Assembly (NCBI GenBank): GCA_002732845.1
Contig: NVSZ01000004.1
Coordinates: forward strand, 56,724-63,146
Origin: Rhodospirillaceae bacterium
GTDB taxonomy: Bacteria > Pseudomonadota > Alphaproteobacteria > Rhodospirillales > Magnetovibrionaceae
Direction of reading: 5' to 3'
DNA length: 6,423 nt
Part shown: positions 1-5,701 of the stretch, piece by piece
How the letters are laid out: the number at the start of each line of letters is the position of its first letter
Numbering within the stretch: position 1 is the first letter of the stretch
Notes under the pieces: generated by a model
Databases searched by the model: none
The model's input: the letters and a program-made list of their open reading frames with translations, nothing else
Told to the model about the DNA's origin: nothing
Translations under genes and position numbers: made by a program

Positions 1-145
1 TCTGCCCAAAACCAGATCTGGTAAAATCATGCGTCGCATTCTCCGCAAAATTGGCGAAAATGATTTTTCCAACTTGGGCGACACCTCGACATTGGCCGAT
101 CCATCCGTGGTCGACGATTTAATTGAAAACCGTCAAAACCGATAG
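1..145 (+). CDS. acs: Acetyl-CoA synthetase, C-terminal end (partial)
   Basis: The frame starting at base 2 gives 47 residues ending in TAG at 143-145; the rest of the gene lies left of the window. The enzyme makes acetyl-CoA from acetate, ATP and CoA through an acetyl-AMP intermediate in the cytoplasm. The visible tail begins [17 protein letters not shown], the A10 motif of the AMP-forming acyl-CoA synthetase (ANL) family. The lysine of SGK (codon 23-25) matches the catalytic lysine that is reversibly acetylated by Pat-type acetyltransferases in Salmonella Acs. The following [14 protein letters not shown] is typical of true Acs and separates it from propionyl-CoA synthetase PrpE, which shares only the PKTRSGK part. 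The tail length after the lysine is normal, so the gene appears intact at its 3' end. It is followed by a strong terminator and is therefore transcriptionally separate from rsmB. Confidence 0.93.
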   Translation, partial: LPKTRSGKIMRRILRKIGENDFSNLGDTSTLADPSVVDDLIENRQNR

Positions 146-168
146 AAACTTTTTCACATCAACACAAC

Positions 169-204
169 AAAAAGCCAGCTTGGTAAGGACCAGGCTGGCT
201 TTTT
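169..204 (+). terminator. Intrinsic terminator after acs
   Basis: A 15-base arm (169-183, AAAAAGCCAGCTTGG) pairs with 190-204 (CCAGGCTGGCTTTTT) around a 6-base loop TAAGGA, with one non-Watson-Crick G-T pair. The GC-rich core is flanked by an A run and a T run, so the hairpin could also work on the opposite strand. It begins 24 bases after the acs stop codon, as expected for a Rho-independent terminator. Confidence 0.93.
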
Positions 205-556
205 GTATATTAAAATAAACTTATTTAAATAATCAAATGCATTAACTATCTGAAGATACGTTTGTTTTCTCAATTAATTTATGATGACGCCTCCCCTCAT
301 CGGCACAGCCTCTGATCTATCCCTTTTTTAAAAATGGATGCAGAGCTAATTTCATTTTTTAAATAAGGCTGAATGATTAGTCCTATTTACAAGTTGGTTT
401 ACCTACATTTGCAGTCGTTAAACCTGCGATAACGATGCTTCATACAGCTTTCGCAATGGTTTTTGTTTCAAAAGCTTGATGATTTTGCTCTGCGGACCTT
501 CTTGTATTCATAACTGAGCGGTTCAACATGGGGCGCTGAAAAAATTTTATTCGCCC

Positions 557-618
557 TCATTACCTTCTATTAATGATTTATTTTTTCTAAGGTTTCATTA
601 TTCCTTGAGGGTAATGAA
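557..618. repeat. Cluster of TCATTA/TAATGA inverted repeats with a hairpin
   Basis: Four half-sites lie in 61 bases: TCATTA at 557-562, TAATGA at 571-576, TCATTA at 595-600 and TAATGA at 612-617. They form two inverted pairs with spacers of 8 and 11 bases. The second pair extends to a 10-bp stem (594-603 with 609-618, two G-T pairs) around the loop CTTGA. TCATTACC at 557-564 could instead pair with GGTAATGA at 610-617, so two folds exclude each other. This could be a tandem operator, an RNA structure or chance in AT-rich DNA. Confidence 0.35.
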
Positions 619-647
619 TTGAAGTCTGGGTGTTCTGTTAGATTTTA

Positions 648-675
648 AAAACTCGTCGGCGCTAAGCCCAGTTTT
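648..675. other. Imperfect hairpin in the intergenic region
   Basis: AAAACT (648-653) pairs with AGTTTT (670-675), and GGC (658-660) pairs with GCC (666-668) around the loop GCTAA. The helix is broken by an uneven internal loop (four bases against one). It resembles a weak bidirectional terminator, because the stem ends in A and T runs, but no gene end lies nearby to need one. The fold is seen directly; the function is not known. Confidence 0.25.
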
Positions 676-736
676 CATGAATACTTTTGTATACACATTA
701 TTTGATCTATAAAAACAATTGCTTAGCATTCTATCA

Positions 737-765
737 TTTAATCATTCCGTATAGGGTTGTATAAT
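737..765 (+). promoter_or_regulatory. Possible sigma70-type promoter upstream of rsmB
   Basis: A perfect TATAAT at 760-765 is preceded at 17 bases by TTTAAT (737-742), which matches only three of the six positions of TTGACA. If used, it would give a 5' leader of about 160 bases before rsmB. Perfect -10 hexamers arise easily in AT-rich DNA, so this is a weak call. Confidence 0.3.
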
Positions 766-934
766 TCTGTCGCCTGTATATTCAAAAAATACTGCTATAT
801 TCACTCGTCACACGCGTTTTTCCTGACGCGGTTGTCTTTCTGTTTTGGGGCAAAGGCGTACACTTTATATATTCCTGCCGCGCATATTCATGGTATAGAA
901 ACGGACCCGATAACCCCGCACAAACGGATCCGCC

Positions 935-2209
935 ATGCCTCGCGCCGCAGCTTATGCTCTTTTAGATTCTGTTCTTGGTCAAAAACGACTTCTTGACGAT
1001 GCCATGGACCGCACGCCCGCTTTTGCGGCACTGCCTGACCGTGATCGTGGCTTAGCCGCGTTGATTACCCGCACAACATTACGTCATTTGGGCGAAATTG
1101 ATGCCGTGATGGCCGCTTATTTGGACAAACCCTTGGGAAAACGCGGGCGGGGGGTGATTAATATCATGCGCATTGGCCTGACCCAGCTGTTGTTTTTAGA
1201 TATGGCCGAGCACGCCGCCGTAAATACCGCCGTTGATTTATGCAAAGGCGGCAGTTTGGCCCCGTATCGCAAGCTGACCAACGCTATTTTACGCCGCGCG
1301 CAACGCGAAGGCCGCGCCTTATTAGAAACTTTAGACTCCGCAAAGCTCAATACCTCACCTTGGTTGTGGGACAGTTGGGTAGAAGCTTATGGAGAACCCA
1401 CCGCCCGGGCCATTGCGGCGCAGCATATCAGCGAGCCTCCGATCGATTTAACTTGCAAGGATGATCCGTCCGTTTGGGCCGAACAATTGGACGCGGATTT
1501 GATGCCAACGGGCACGTTGCGACTTCGAAATAAAGCCTCCGTTGTGACTCTGCCCGGGTTTGATGACGGGGCTTGGTGGGTGCAAGACGCCGCCGCCGCC
1601 CTACCCGCGCGGCTTTTGGGCGATGTGAAAGATACCGACGTCATTGATCTTTGTGCGGCACCCGGTGGTAAAACCATGGAGTTGGCCGCCGCCGGGGCAC
1701 GCGTGGTTGCCGTGGATCGTTCTGAAAAACGCCTGAAACGCGTGCAACAAAACCTTGAGCGCACAAAGCTAGCCGCCAAAATCGTTACCGCAGATGCAGA
1801 AATCTGGCGACCGGATCATTTGGCCGATGCGGTGTTGCTGGATGCCCCTTGTTCCGCAACCGGAACAGCCAGACGTCACCCGGATGTTCTGCACCTGAAG
1901 ACCCAAGACGATGTTTTGAAGTTGGCTCATTTGCAGGCGCGCCTGCTCAAAGCCGCGGTCGACATGGTGCGACCCGGCGGGCTCATTGTTTTTTGCACAT
2001 GTTCTTTGCAACCCGAAGAAGGTGTGGAGCAAATCGAAGCCCTTTTAGCCAGCGGTGCCCCTGTCGTTTTGGACCCCATTAACCCCAGCGAAGCCGGAAC
2101 CCTAACATCGATTGTCACTCCCGAAGGCTATCTGCGCACATTGCCCTGCCATATGGGCGAACAAGGCGGAATGGATGGGTTTTTTGCCGCACGTTTGCGA
2201 AAAACTTAA
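935..2209 (+). CDS. rsmB: 16S rRNA (cytosine967-C5)-methyltransferase RsmB
   Basis: A cytoplasmic SAM-dependent enzyme that methylates C967 of 16S rRNA during small-subunit assembly. Its 424 residues match the family's usual length and domain order. The N-terminal NusB-like helical domain spans about residues 1-130, with the signature NAILRR at 116-121. A linker leads to the Rossmann-fold methyltransferase from about 200 to the end. Visible motifs are the SAM-binding DLCAAPGGK (238-246), the acidic VDRSEKR (260-266), motif IV DAPCSATGT (303-311, Cys306) and motif VI CTCSLQPEEG (354-363). By analogy with E. coli RsmB, Cys356 is the nucleophile and Cys306 assists release. The start at 935 is the first possible one: in-frame stops lie just upstream (896 and 911), and RAAAYALLDSVL is a normal RsmB beginning. 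No strong Shine-Dalgarno sequence precedes it. The heparinase-like gene follows 74 bases downstream with no terminator between. Confidence 0.96.
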   Translation: MPRAAAYALLDSVLGQKRLLDDAMDRTPAFAALPDRDRGLAALITRTTLRHLGEIDAVMAAYLDKPLGKRGRGVINIMRIGLTQLLFLDMAEHAAVNTAVDLCKGGSLAPYRKLTNAILRRAQREGRALLETLDSAKLNTSPWLWDSWVEAYGEPTARAIAAQHISEPPIDLTCKDDPSVWAEQLDADLMPTGTLRLRNKASVVTLPGFDDGAWWVQDAAAALPARLLGDVKDTDVIDLCAAPGGKTMELAAAGARVVAVDRSEKRLKRVQQNLERTKLAAKIVTADAEIWRPDHLADAVLLDAPCSATGTARRHPDVLHLKTQDDVLKLAHLQARLLKAAVDMVRPGGLIVFCTCSLQPEEGVEQIEALLASGAPVVLDPINPSEAGTLTSIVTPEGYLRTLPCHMGEQGGMDGFFAARLRKT

Positions 2210-2283
2210 ATTATAATTGGCTTCGCCAGCGCCCTGTGACGGACGTCCTTGTATATGCGATTTAGAGCTGATATCCATCACTT

Positions 2284-3936
2284 ATGACGAATTCGCAACG
2301 CTCTTCTTCATCTCCTTTACAACCAACCGTTCACGGGGGGTTTAAGGCCACTTGGCTGTACCGTCAATTGTTGAAGGGACCGTGTCCAAAACGGCCGCAA
2401 CACAATGTTTGTGCGCTGTGGCCCGGTGACCCGGACCTCGGTTTACGCCTGATCATGGGTCAGTTCACCCACCACGGTGAAACCCACACTTTAAAGTCTG
2501 CCACGCAAATACCCGAACAGGCGTCCGAGACATGGTTGCACTGGTTTCATTCCTTGGCCTGGCTCAATGATCTTAAAGCCCTCAGCGGCACCGAAAAAGG
2601 CAAAGAAGCCGCTTATTTTGCCCGCGAATGGGTCACCGCATGGATGCAAGCCCATCATAAATGGACCTATCCGGCATGGTCCCCTTTTGTCACCTCTGAT
2701 CGCATGGTGCATTGGATTTGGGTTTGGGATTTCCTGACTAAGGACGATGGGGCCGGGGCCTTTGAAAAACTGCTTCGCCAAACTGCCGCCCGCGATGCCC
2801 GCCACCTTTATAAATCCACACCTCAAATAAACGAAGGTTTTGTGCGTCTGCATGTGATTAAAGCCCAGTTTTATGCGGCCTATGGTCTGTTTAAGAGTGA
2901 GCGATGCCAGCAAAATATCCTGCATCGTTTGGAAACCGAAATAAATGCGCAAGTGCTTCCCGATGGCGGCCATGTGGAACGCAACCCGGAACGCTTAAAA
3001 TGCGTGGTCGAAGATCTTTTGGATCTTAAGGATCTGTGTTGCACAGCCTTGGGCCAAGTTCCCGAATTTTTACAAAACGCCATTGATCGCTCTGCGCCGA
3101 TGCTCCGTGCTTTGCGGCATGCGGATGGTGGACTGGCCCTATTTAACAGCGGTCTGGAAGGCAATCCTCAAGACCTTGACCGCCTTTTGGGACTGACAGA
3201 TCCGACCACGACCCCCCCGCTGAGTGCACCGTATTCAGGCTTTCAAAAGCTCAATGCGGATCATACCTCTATCGTAATGGATTGTGGCAAACCCGGCGGC
3301 CCCGGCACCGGCCACCATGCCGGCACACTCAGTTTTGAAATGTGCGTGGGCAAACACCGATTGATCGTCAATTGCGGGGCGCGTCCAGGTCAAAGCGGAC
3401 CTTGGCGCACAGCCCTAGCAGCCACGGCGGCTCATTCAACGCTGACCGTCAACGATACATCTTCGGCTGCTTTTGCCATCGATGGCACCTTTCGCCGTGG
3501 CCCCAACAATGTCACCTGTGAGCGCAAAGACGGTGAATTGGGAACGTTAATCGAAGCCAGTCATGACGGATACGTCAATACCTTTGGTTTGGTGCACCAT
3601 CGCTCGCTCTTTCTCAGCCCCACCGGCGGTGATGTGCGCGGCGAAGATCGCTTGGTTGGCACGGGTGGAGAATATGCAACGATCCGCTTTCACCTGCACC
3701 CCGATGTTCATGTTTCCCTATTGGGCAGCGGTATTGGGGCTTTGCTGCAGATTGGCAGCAAAAAGAAAGAGGTCTGGCGTCTGCGCACCTCTAACGGTGA
3801 GATCAAACTCGAAGAAAGTGTCTATTTAGGGCATGTGGGCGAACATCGTCGCACCGAACAAATTGTAATTACGATACCGTTATCAGGTAACGGAGCCCTC
3901 ATAAAGTGGTCCTTAAACCGCGAAGGAACATCCTAG
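2284..3936 (+). CDS. Heparinase II/III family protein (rsmB-linked)
   Basis: This 550-residue protein has the two-part build of the heparinase II/III superfamily: an alpha-helical toroid (about 20-300) followed by a beta-sandwich domain (about 315-545). Landmarks are LYRQLLKG (25-32), LPDGGHVERNPERL (225-238), HADGGLALFNSG (279-290), GHHAGTLSFEM (343-353), RLIVNCGA (359-366) and AATAAHSTLTVND (379-391). Characterised relatives are secreted lyases that cleave uronic-acid polysaccharides. Here I see no signal peptide, and the HADxLSFEL motif common in such enzymes reads HAGTLSFEM, so lyase activity is not assured. The start at 2284 is the first ATG after an in-frame TGA at 2269; its ribosome binding site is poor (AGAG at 2264-2267 lies too far away). 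It follows rsmB by 74 bases and precedes the glycosyltransferase gene by 3 bases, suggesting one transcript. Its substrate is unknown; cell-wall or surface glycan handling is an inference. Confidence 0.88.
   Translation: MTNSQRSSSSPLQPTVHGGFKATWLYRQLLKGPCPKRPQHNVCALWPGDPDLGLRLIMGQFTHHGETHTLKSATQIPEQASETWLHWFHSLAWLNDLKALSGTEKGKEAAYFAREWVTAWMQAHHKWTYPAWSPFVTSDRMVHWIWVWDFLTKDDGAGAFEKLLRQTAARDARHLYKSTPQINEGFVRLHVIKAQFYAAYGLFKSERCQQNILHRLETEINAQVLPDGGHVERNPERLKCVVEDLLDLKDLCCTALGQVPEFLQNAIDRSAPMLRALRHADGGLALFNSGLEGNPQDLDRLLGLTDPTTTPPLSAPYSGFQKLNADHTSIVMDCGKPGGPGTGHHAGTLSFEMCVGKHRLIVNCGARPGQSGPWRTALAATAAHSTLTVNDTSSAAFAIDGTFRRGPNNVTCERKDGELGTLIEASHDGYVNTFGLVHHRSLFLSPTGGDVRGEDRLVGTGGEYATIRFHLHPDVHVSLLGSGIGALLQIGSKKKEVWRLRTSNGEIKLEESVYLGHVGEHRRTEQIVITIPLSGNGALIKWSLNREGTS
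3923..3927 (+). promoter_or_regulatory. Ribosome binding site for the glycosyltransferase gene
   Basis: AAGGA lies within the last codons of the heparinase-like gene, 12 bases before the ATG at 3940. The spacing is slightly long. Being inside the upstream gene and next to its stop codon, it favours translational coupling of the two genes. Confidence 0.55.
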
Positions 3937-3939
3937 CCT

Positions 3940-4668
3940 ATGAACAAATCAAGCTTAACCCTGACAAAACTAAGTGTTGTCATTCCCTGTTATAACGAAG
4001 AAAAAACCCTCGCCGACGTGATCTCTAAAGTCACCGCCGCCAGCACCGCCGGGCTAGACATGGAAATTGTTATTGTTGATGATTGTTCGTCCGATAACTC
4101 TTTGAATATAGCCAATGAACTTGCCCGTACAAATGATCGCATTCAGGTTTTTTGTCATGACATAAACCGTGGAAAAGGGGCCGCTTTGCGCACCGCTTTT
4201 AGGGCCGCCACGGGGGACCTGATCATTGTGCAGGACGCCGACCTAGAATATGATCCCAATGATTTCGAAAAGTTATTGAAGCCAATTTTAGCGGGTGATG
4301 CAGACATTATATACGGTTCGCGTTTTTTGGATAAAAAGGCCACCGAAGCCCACTACCTTATCCATGGCCTGGCCAATCGTTTCCTAACCGGATTATCCAA
4401 TTTATTCACAGGCCTTAAGCTCACCGATATGGAAACCTGTTATAAACTGATCCCAAAAAAACTGTTGGACCAAGTCACCATCACCGAAAATCGTTTTGGT
4501 ATCGAGCCGGAAATCACCGCCAAGTTGGCCCACTTAAAGTCCAAGCCACGTTTTTTAGAAGTTCCGATTTCTTATGACAATCGGTCCTACGCAGAAGGCA
4601 AAAAAATTGGCTGGAAAGACGGAATCAGTGCCATTCGGTGTATATTTAAGTTTAATTTAATACGCTAA
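3940..4668 (+). CDS. Family 2 glycosyltransferase, DPM1-like (polyprenyl-phosphate sugar transferase type)
   Basis: This 242-residue GT-A-fold enzyme resembles dolichyl/polyprenyl-phosphate mannosyl- or glucosyltransferases. These move a sugar from a nucleotide donor to a polyprenyl phosphate at the cytoplasmic face of the membrane. Motifs in order are LSVVIPCYNEEKTL (11-24), IVDDCSSDNS (45-54), NRGKGAALRTAF (76-87), the metal-binding DAD in QDADLEYDP (98-106), YGSRF (125-129), TDMETCYK (162-169) and FGIEPEITAKL (186-196). Conserved EVPISYDNR (207-215) and GKKIGWKDG (220-228) follow. There is no C-terminal membrane segment, as in soluble DPM1-type enzymes, and the length is normal for that group. 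The donor sugar and acceptor cannot be read from the sequence. The ATG lies 3 bases after the stop of the heparinase-like gene, so the two products are probably made together. The gene converges on the EamA permease gene with one base between stop codons. Confidence 0.9.
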   Translation: MNKSSLTLTKLSVVIPCYNEEKTLADVISKVTAASTAGLDMEIVIVDDCSSDNSLNIANELARTNDRIQVFCHDINRGKGAALRTAFRAATGDLIIVQDADLEYDPNDFEKLLKPILAGDADIIYGSRFLDKKATEAHYLIHGLANRFLTGLSNLFTGLKLTDMETCYKLIPKKLLDQVTITENRFGIEPEITAKLAHLKSKPRFLEVPISYDNRSYAEGKKIGWKDGISAIRCIFKFNLIR

Positions 4669-4673
4669 TTTAA
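4653..4673. repeat. Direct repeat TAATTTAA across the convergent gene ends
   Basis: TAATTTAA occurs at 4653-4660 and again at 4666-4673. The second copy carries both stop codons: TAA at 4666-4668 for the + strand glycosyltransferase and TTA at 4670-4672 (TAA on the - strand) for the permease. No hairpin terminator is visible within or beside it. Confidence 0.5.
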
Positions 4674-5584
4674 GTCTTTTTATTTTTACCTATTATATTC
4701 AGGCTCAAAACCACTGCAAATACAACGGTTAACGCACTCGCAACGGTAATCAGGCCGGGCCATGTCTGATCCGCAAGGTGTCCGTACAGGATGCTGGATA
4801 GGGTTTCGAACACAATCAGCTGGCCCACCAATACAATGGACACGTGTCGGGACGCCAAATTCCAGACATGGGTTGCCACCCACGAAACCACGACGCCCAA
4901 GCCCAAGGAAACCCAGATCAAATCCCAGAGGCCTTCGGATGTATTGGGAATCAAGTCAAATCCGAACATCAGCCCATAGGCCAACAAGCCGATCACCACT
5001 TGTACCAAGCTCGCCACACCAATGGCATTGGCCCAGCCGAGCGCTTCTATATCGGTGTGCATTTTTAAATAAAGGGCATTTTTAACACCATAATGGGACC
5101 ACAGCGCCAGCGCACCGACTGCAAAGCCTATGCCCCACAAGATATCCGTTAAGGCTTTTGGTGTTTCGGCGGCCGCCAAACTGTGTCCATTCAACGTAGC
5201 CAATCCACCAAAAATCAGCGCCAGCGGCACGATCAAACGGCGATATGGAACCGTGCGCTCATGCCAATTGCCCCACAAGGCCATCACCACGGGTAAGGTG
5301 CCGACGATCAAAGCGGCAATCACTATGCCCGCGAACTGCACCGCCAACGCCATCAATAAAAAATAACCAACGTTTCCGGTAAACGCCAAGACAAACGCCA
5401 TGCGCCAATGAGCATTGGTCAGGCTTTTGTGCGCAAACACCATAATCGCCAAAGACAACAGGCCATAAACCACATAACGCCCAAACACGATCATCAGCGG
5501 CGACGTTTCGGCCAGCACATAAGGGGCTAAAAACGCCAAACCCCACAGGCAGTTTACGGCAATGCCACCTAAAATATAAACCAT
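4670..5584 (-). CDS. EamA/DMT-family transporter (10 TM segments)
   Basis: An inner-membrane permease of the drug/metabolite transporter superfamily; relatives such as RhaT, YdcZ-like and EamA proteins move small metabolites, and the substrate cannot be predicted here. The 304 residues fall into two EamA repeats (about 2-132 and 147-298). Hydrophobic segments lie near 3-23, 29-50, 63-82, 86-105, 114-132, 146-166, 184-206, 218-238, 249-269 and 274-297. Typical features are NCLWGLAF at the end of TM1, a positively charged loop HERTVPYRR (108-116) after TM4 and a lysine-rich cytoplasmic tail (GKNKKT). The start at 5584 is supported by the purine-rich AGAGAGA just upstream (5588-5594 on the complement). 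It is transcribed away from the FlaA1-like gene and toward the glycosyltransferase gene, so it is a single-gene unit here. Length and fold are normal. Confidence 0.9.
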   Translation of the reverse strand: MVYILGGIAVNCLWGLAFLAPYVLAETSPLMIVFGRYVVYGLLSLAIMVFAHKSLTNAHWRMAFVLAFTGNVGYFLLMALAVQFAGIVIAALIVGTLPVVMALWGNWHERTVPYRRLIVPLALIFGGLATLNGHSLAAAETPKALTDILWGIGFAVGALALWSHYGVKNALYLKMHTDIEALGWANAIGVASLVQVVIGLLAYGLMFGFDLIPNTSEGLWDLIWVSLGLGVVVSWVATHVWNLASRHVSIVLVGQLIVFETLSSILYGHLADQTWPGLITVASALTVVFAVVLSLNIIGKNKKT

Positions 5585-5587
5585 TGA

Positions 5588-5594
5588 TCTCTCT
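5588..5594 (-). promoter_or_regulatory. Ribosome binding site of the EamA transporter gene
   Basis: On the - strand AGAGAGA ends 3 bases before the ATG. Its GAGAG core is a plausible Shine-Dalgarno match at short spacing and supports the chosen start. Confidence 0.55.
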
Positions 5595-5612
5595 CAGTAT
5601 CTCGTCATCTAA

Positions 5613-5640
5613 ACAATACGAGAATAATTGCTTTGTTCAA
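5613..5640 (-). promoter_or_regulatory. Possible promoter of the EamA transporter gene
   Basis: Read on the - strand, TTGAAC (complement of 5635-5640) is followed after 16 bases by TATTGT (complement of 5613-5618). Each hexamer matches four of six consensus positions. It sits about 30 bases upstream of the start codon, within the 117-base divergent spacer, where a promoter is expected. No equally good - 35/-10 pair was found for the opposite gene, although AT-rich TATATT occurs at 5669-5674. Confidence 0.4.
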
Positions 5641-5692
5641 TAGATGGTTATGGTAGGTTCGCATATTATATATTCGCCGCTGTCTTTAAGGT

Positions 5693-5696
5693 AAGG
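5693..5696 (+). promoter_or_regulatory. Ribosome binding site of the FlaA1-like gene
   Basis: AAGG lies 5 bases before the ATG at 5702, within the sequence TTAAGGTAAGG. The good spacing supports this start over internal ATG codons. Confidence 0.6.
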
Positions 5697-5701
5697 CCCC
5701 T

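Larger units (their letters stand above)
205..934. other. Long AT-rich intergenic region without a credible gene
   Basis: This roughly 730-base spacer lies between the acs terminator and rsmB. It is visibly richer in A and T than the flanking genes, especially 205-780, and stop codons are dense in all frames. I found no tRNA or rRNA signature and no stretch with a recognisable protein motif. It contains a cluster of TCATTA/TAATGA inverted repeats (557-617), a small imperfect hairpin (648-675) and a perfect TATAAT (760-765). A second -10-like TATATT lies at 868-873, with only a poor TTGGGG at 845-850 upstream. The last 110 bases before rsmB have a more genome-like composition. The rsmB promoter is presumably here. 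Unrecognised small RNA genes cannot be excluded by eye. Confidence 0.7.

Noticed and set aside
530..557. GGGCG (531-535) and CGCCC (552-556) as a terminator hairpin
   Set aside because: The stem has only 5 bp with a 16-base loop and no T run after it.
205..934. CRISPR array, tRNA gene or insertion sequence in the AT-rich spacer
   Set aside because: There are no regularly spaced long repeats, no tRNA-like arms or TTC-loop sequence, no transposase fragment and no matching terminal inverted repeats.
757..996. A 79-codon + strand open frame with a TTG start, overlapping the start of rsmB
   Set aside because: It has no ribosome binding site and no recognisable motif, its residues look like translated AT-rich DNA, and its last 62 bases lie in another frame of the well-supported rsmB gene.
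2212..2217. A perfect TATAAT just after the rsmB stop, as a promoter for the heparinase-like gene
   Set aside because: No acceptable -35 hexamer lies 16-18 bases upstream (the best TTG-containing hexamers are 11 and 22 bases away).
2491..2973. A 160-codon - strand open frame inside the heparinase-like gene
   Set aside because: The + strand frame carries conserved heparinase II/III motifs through this interval; the antisense frame is a by-product of codon bias.
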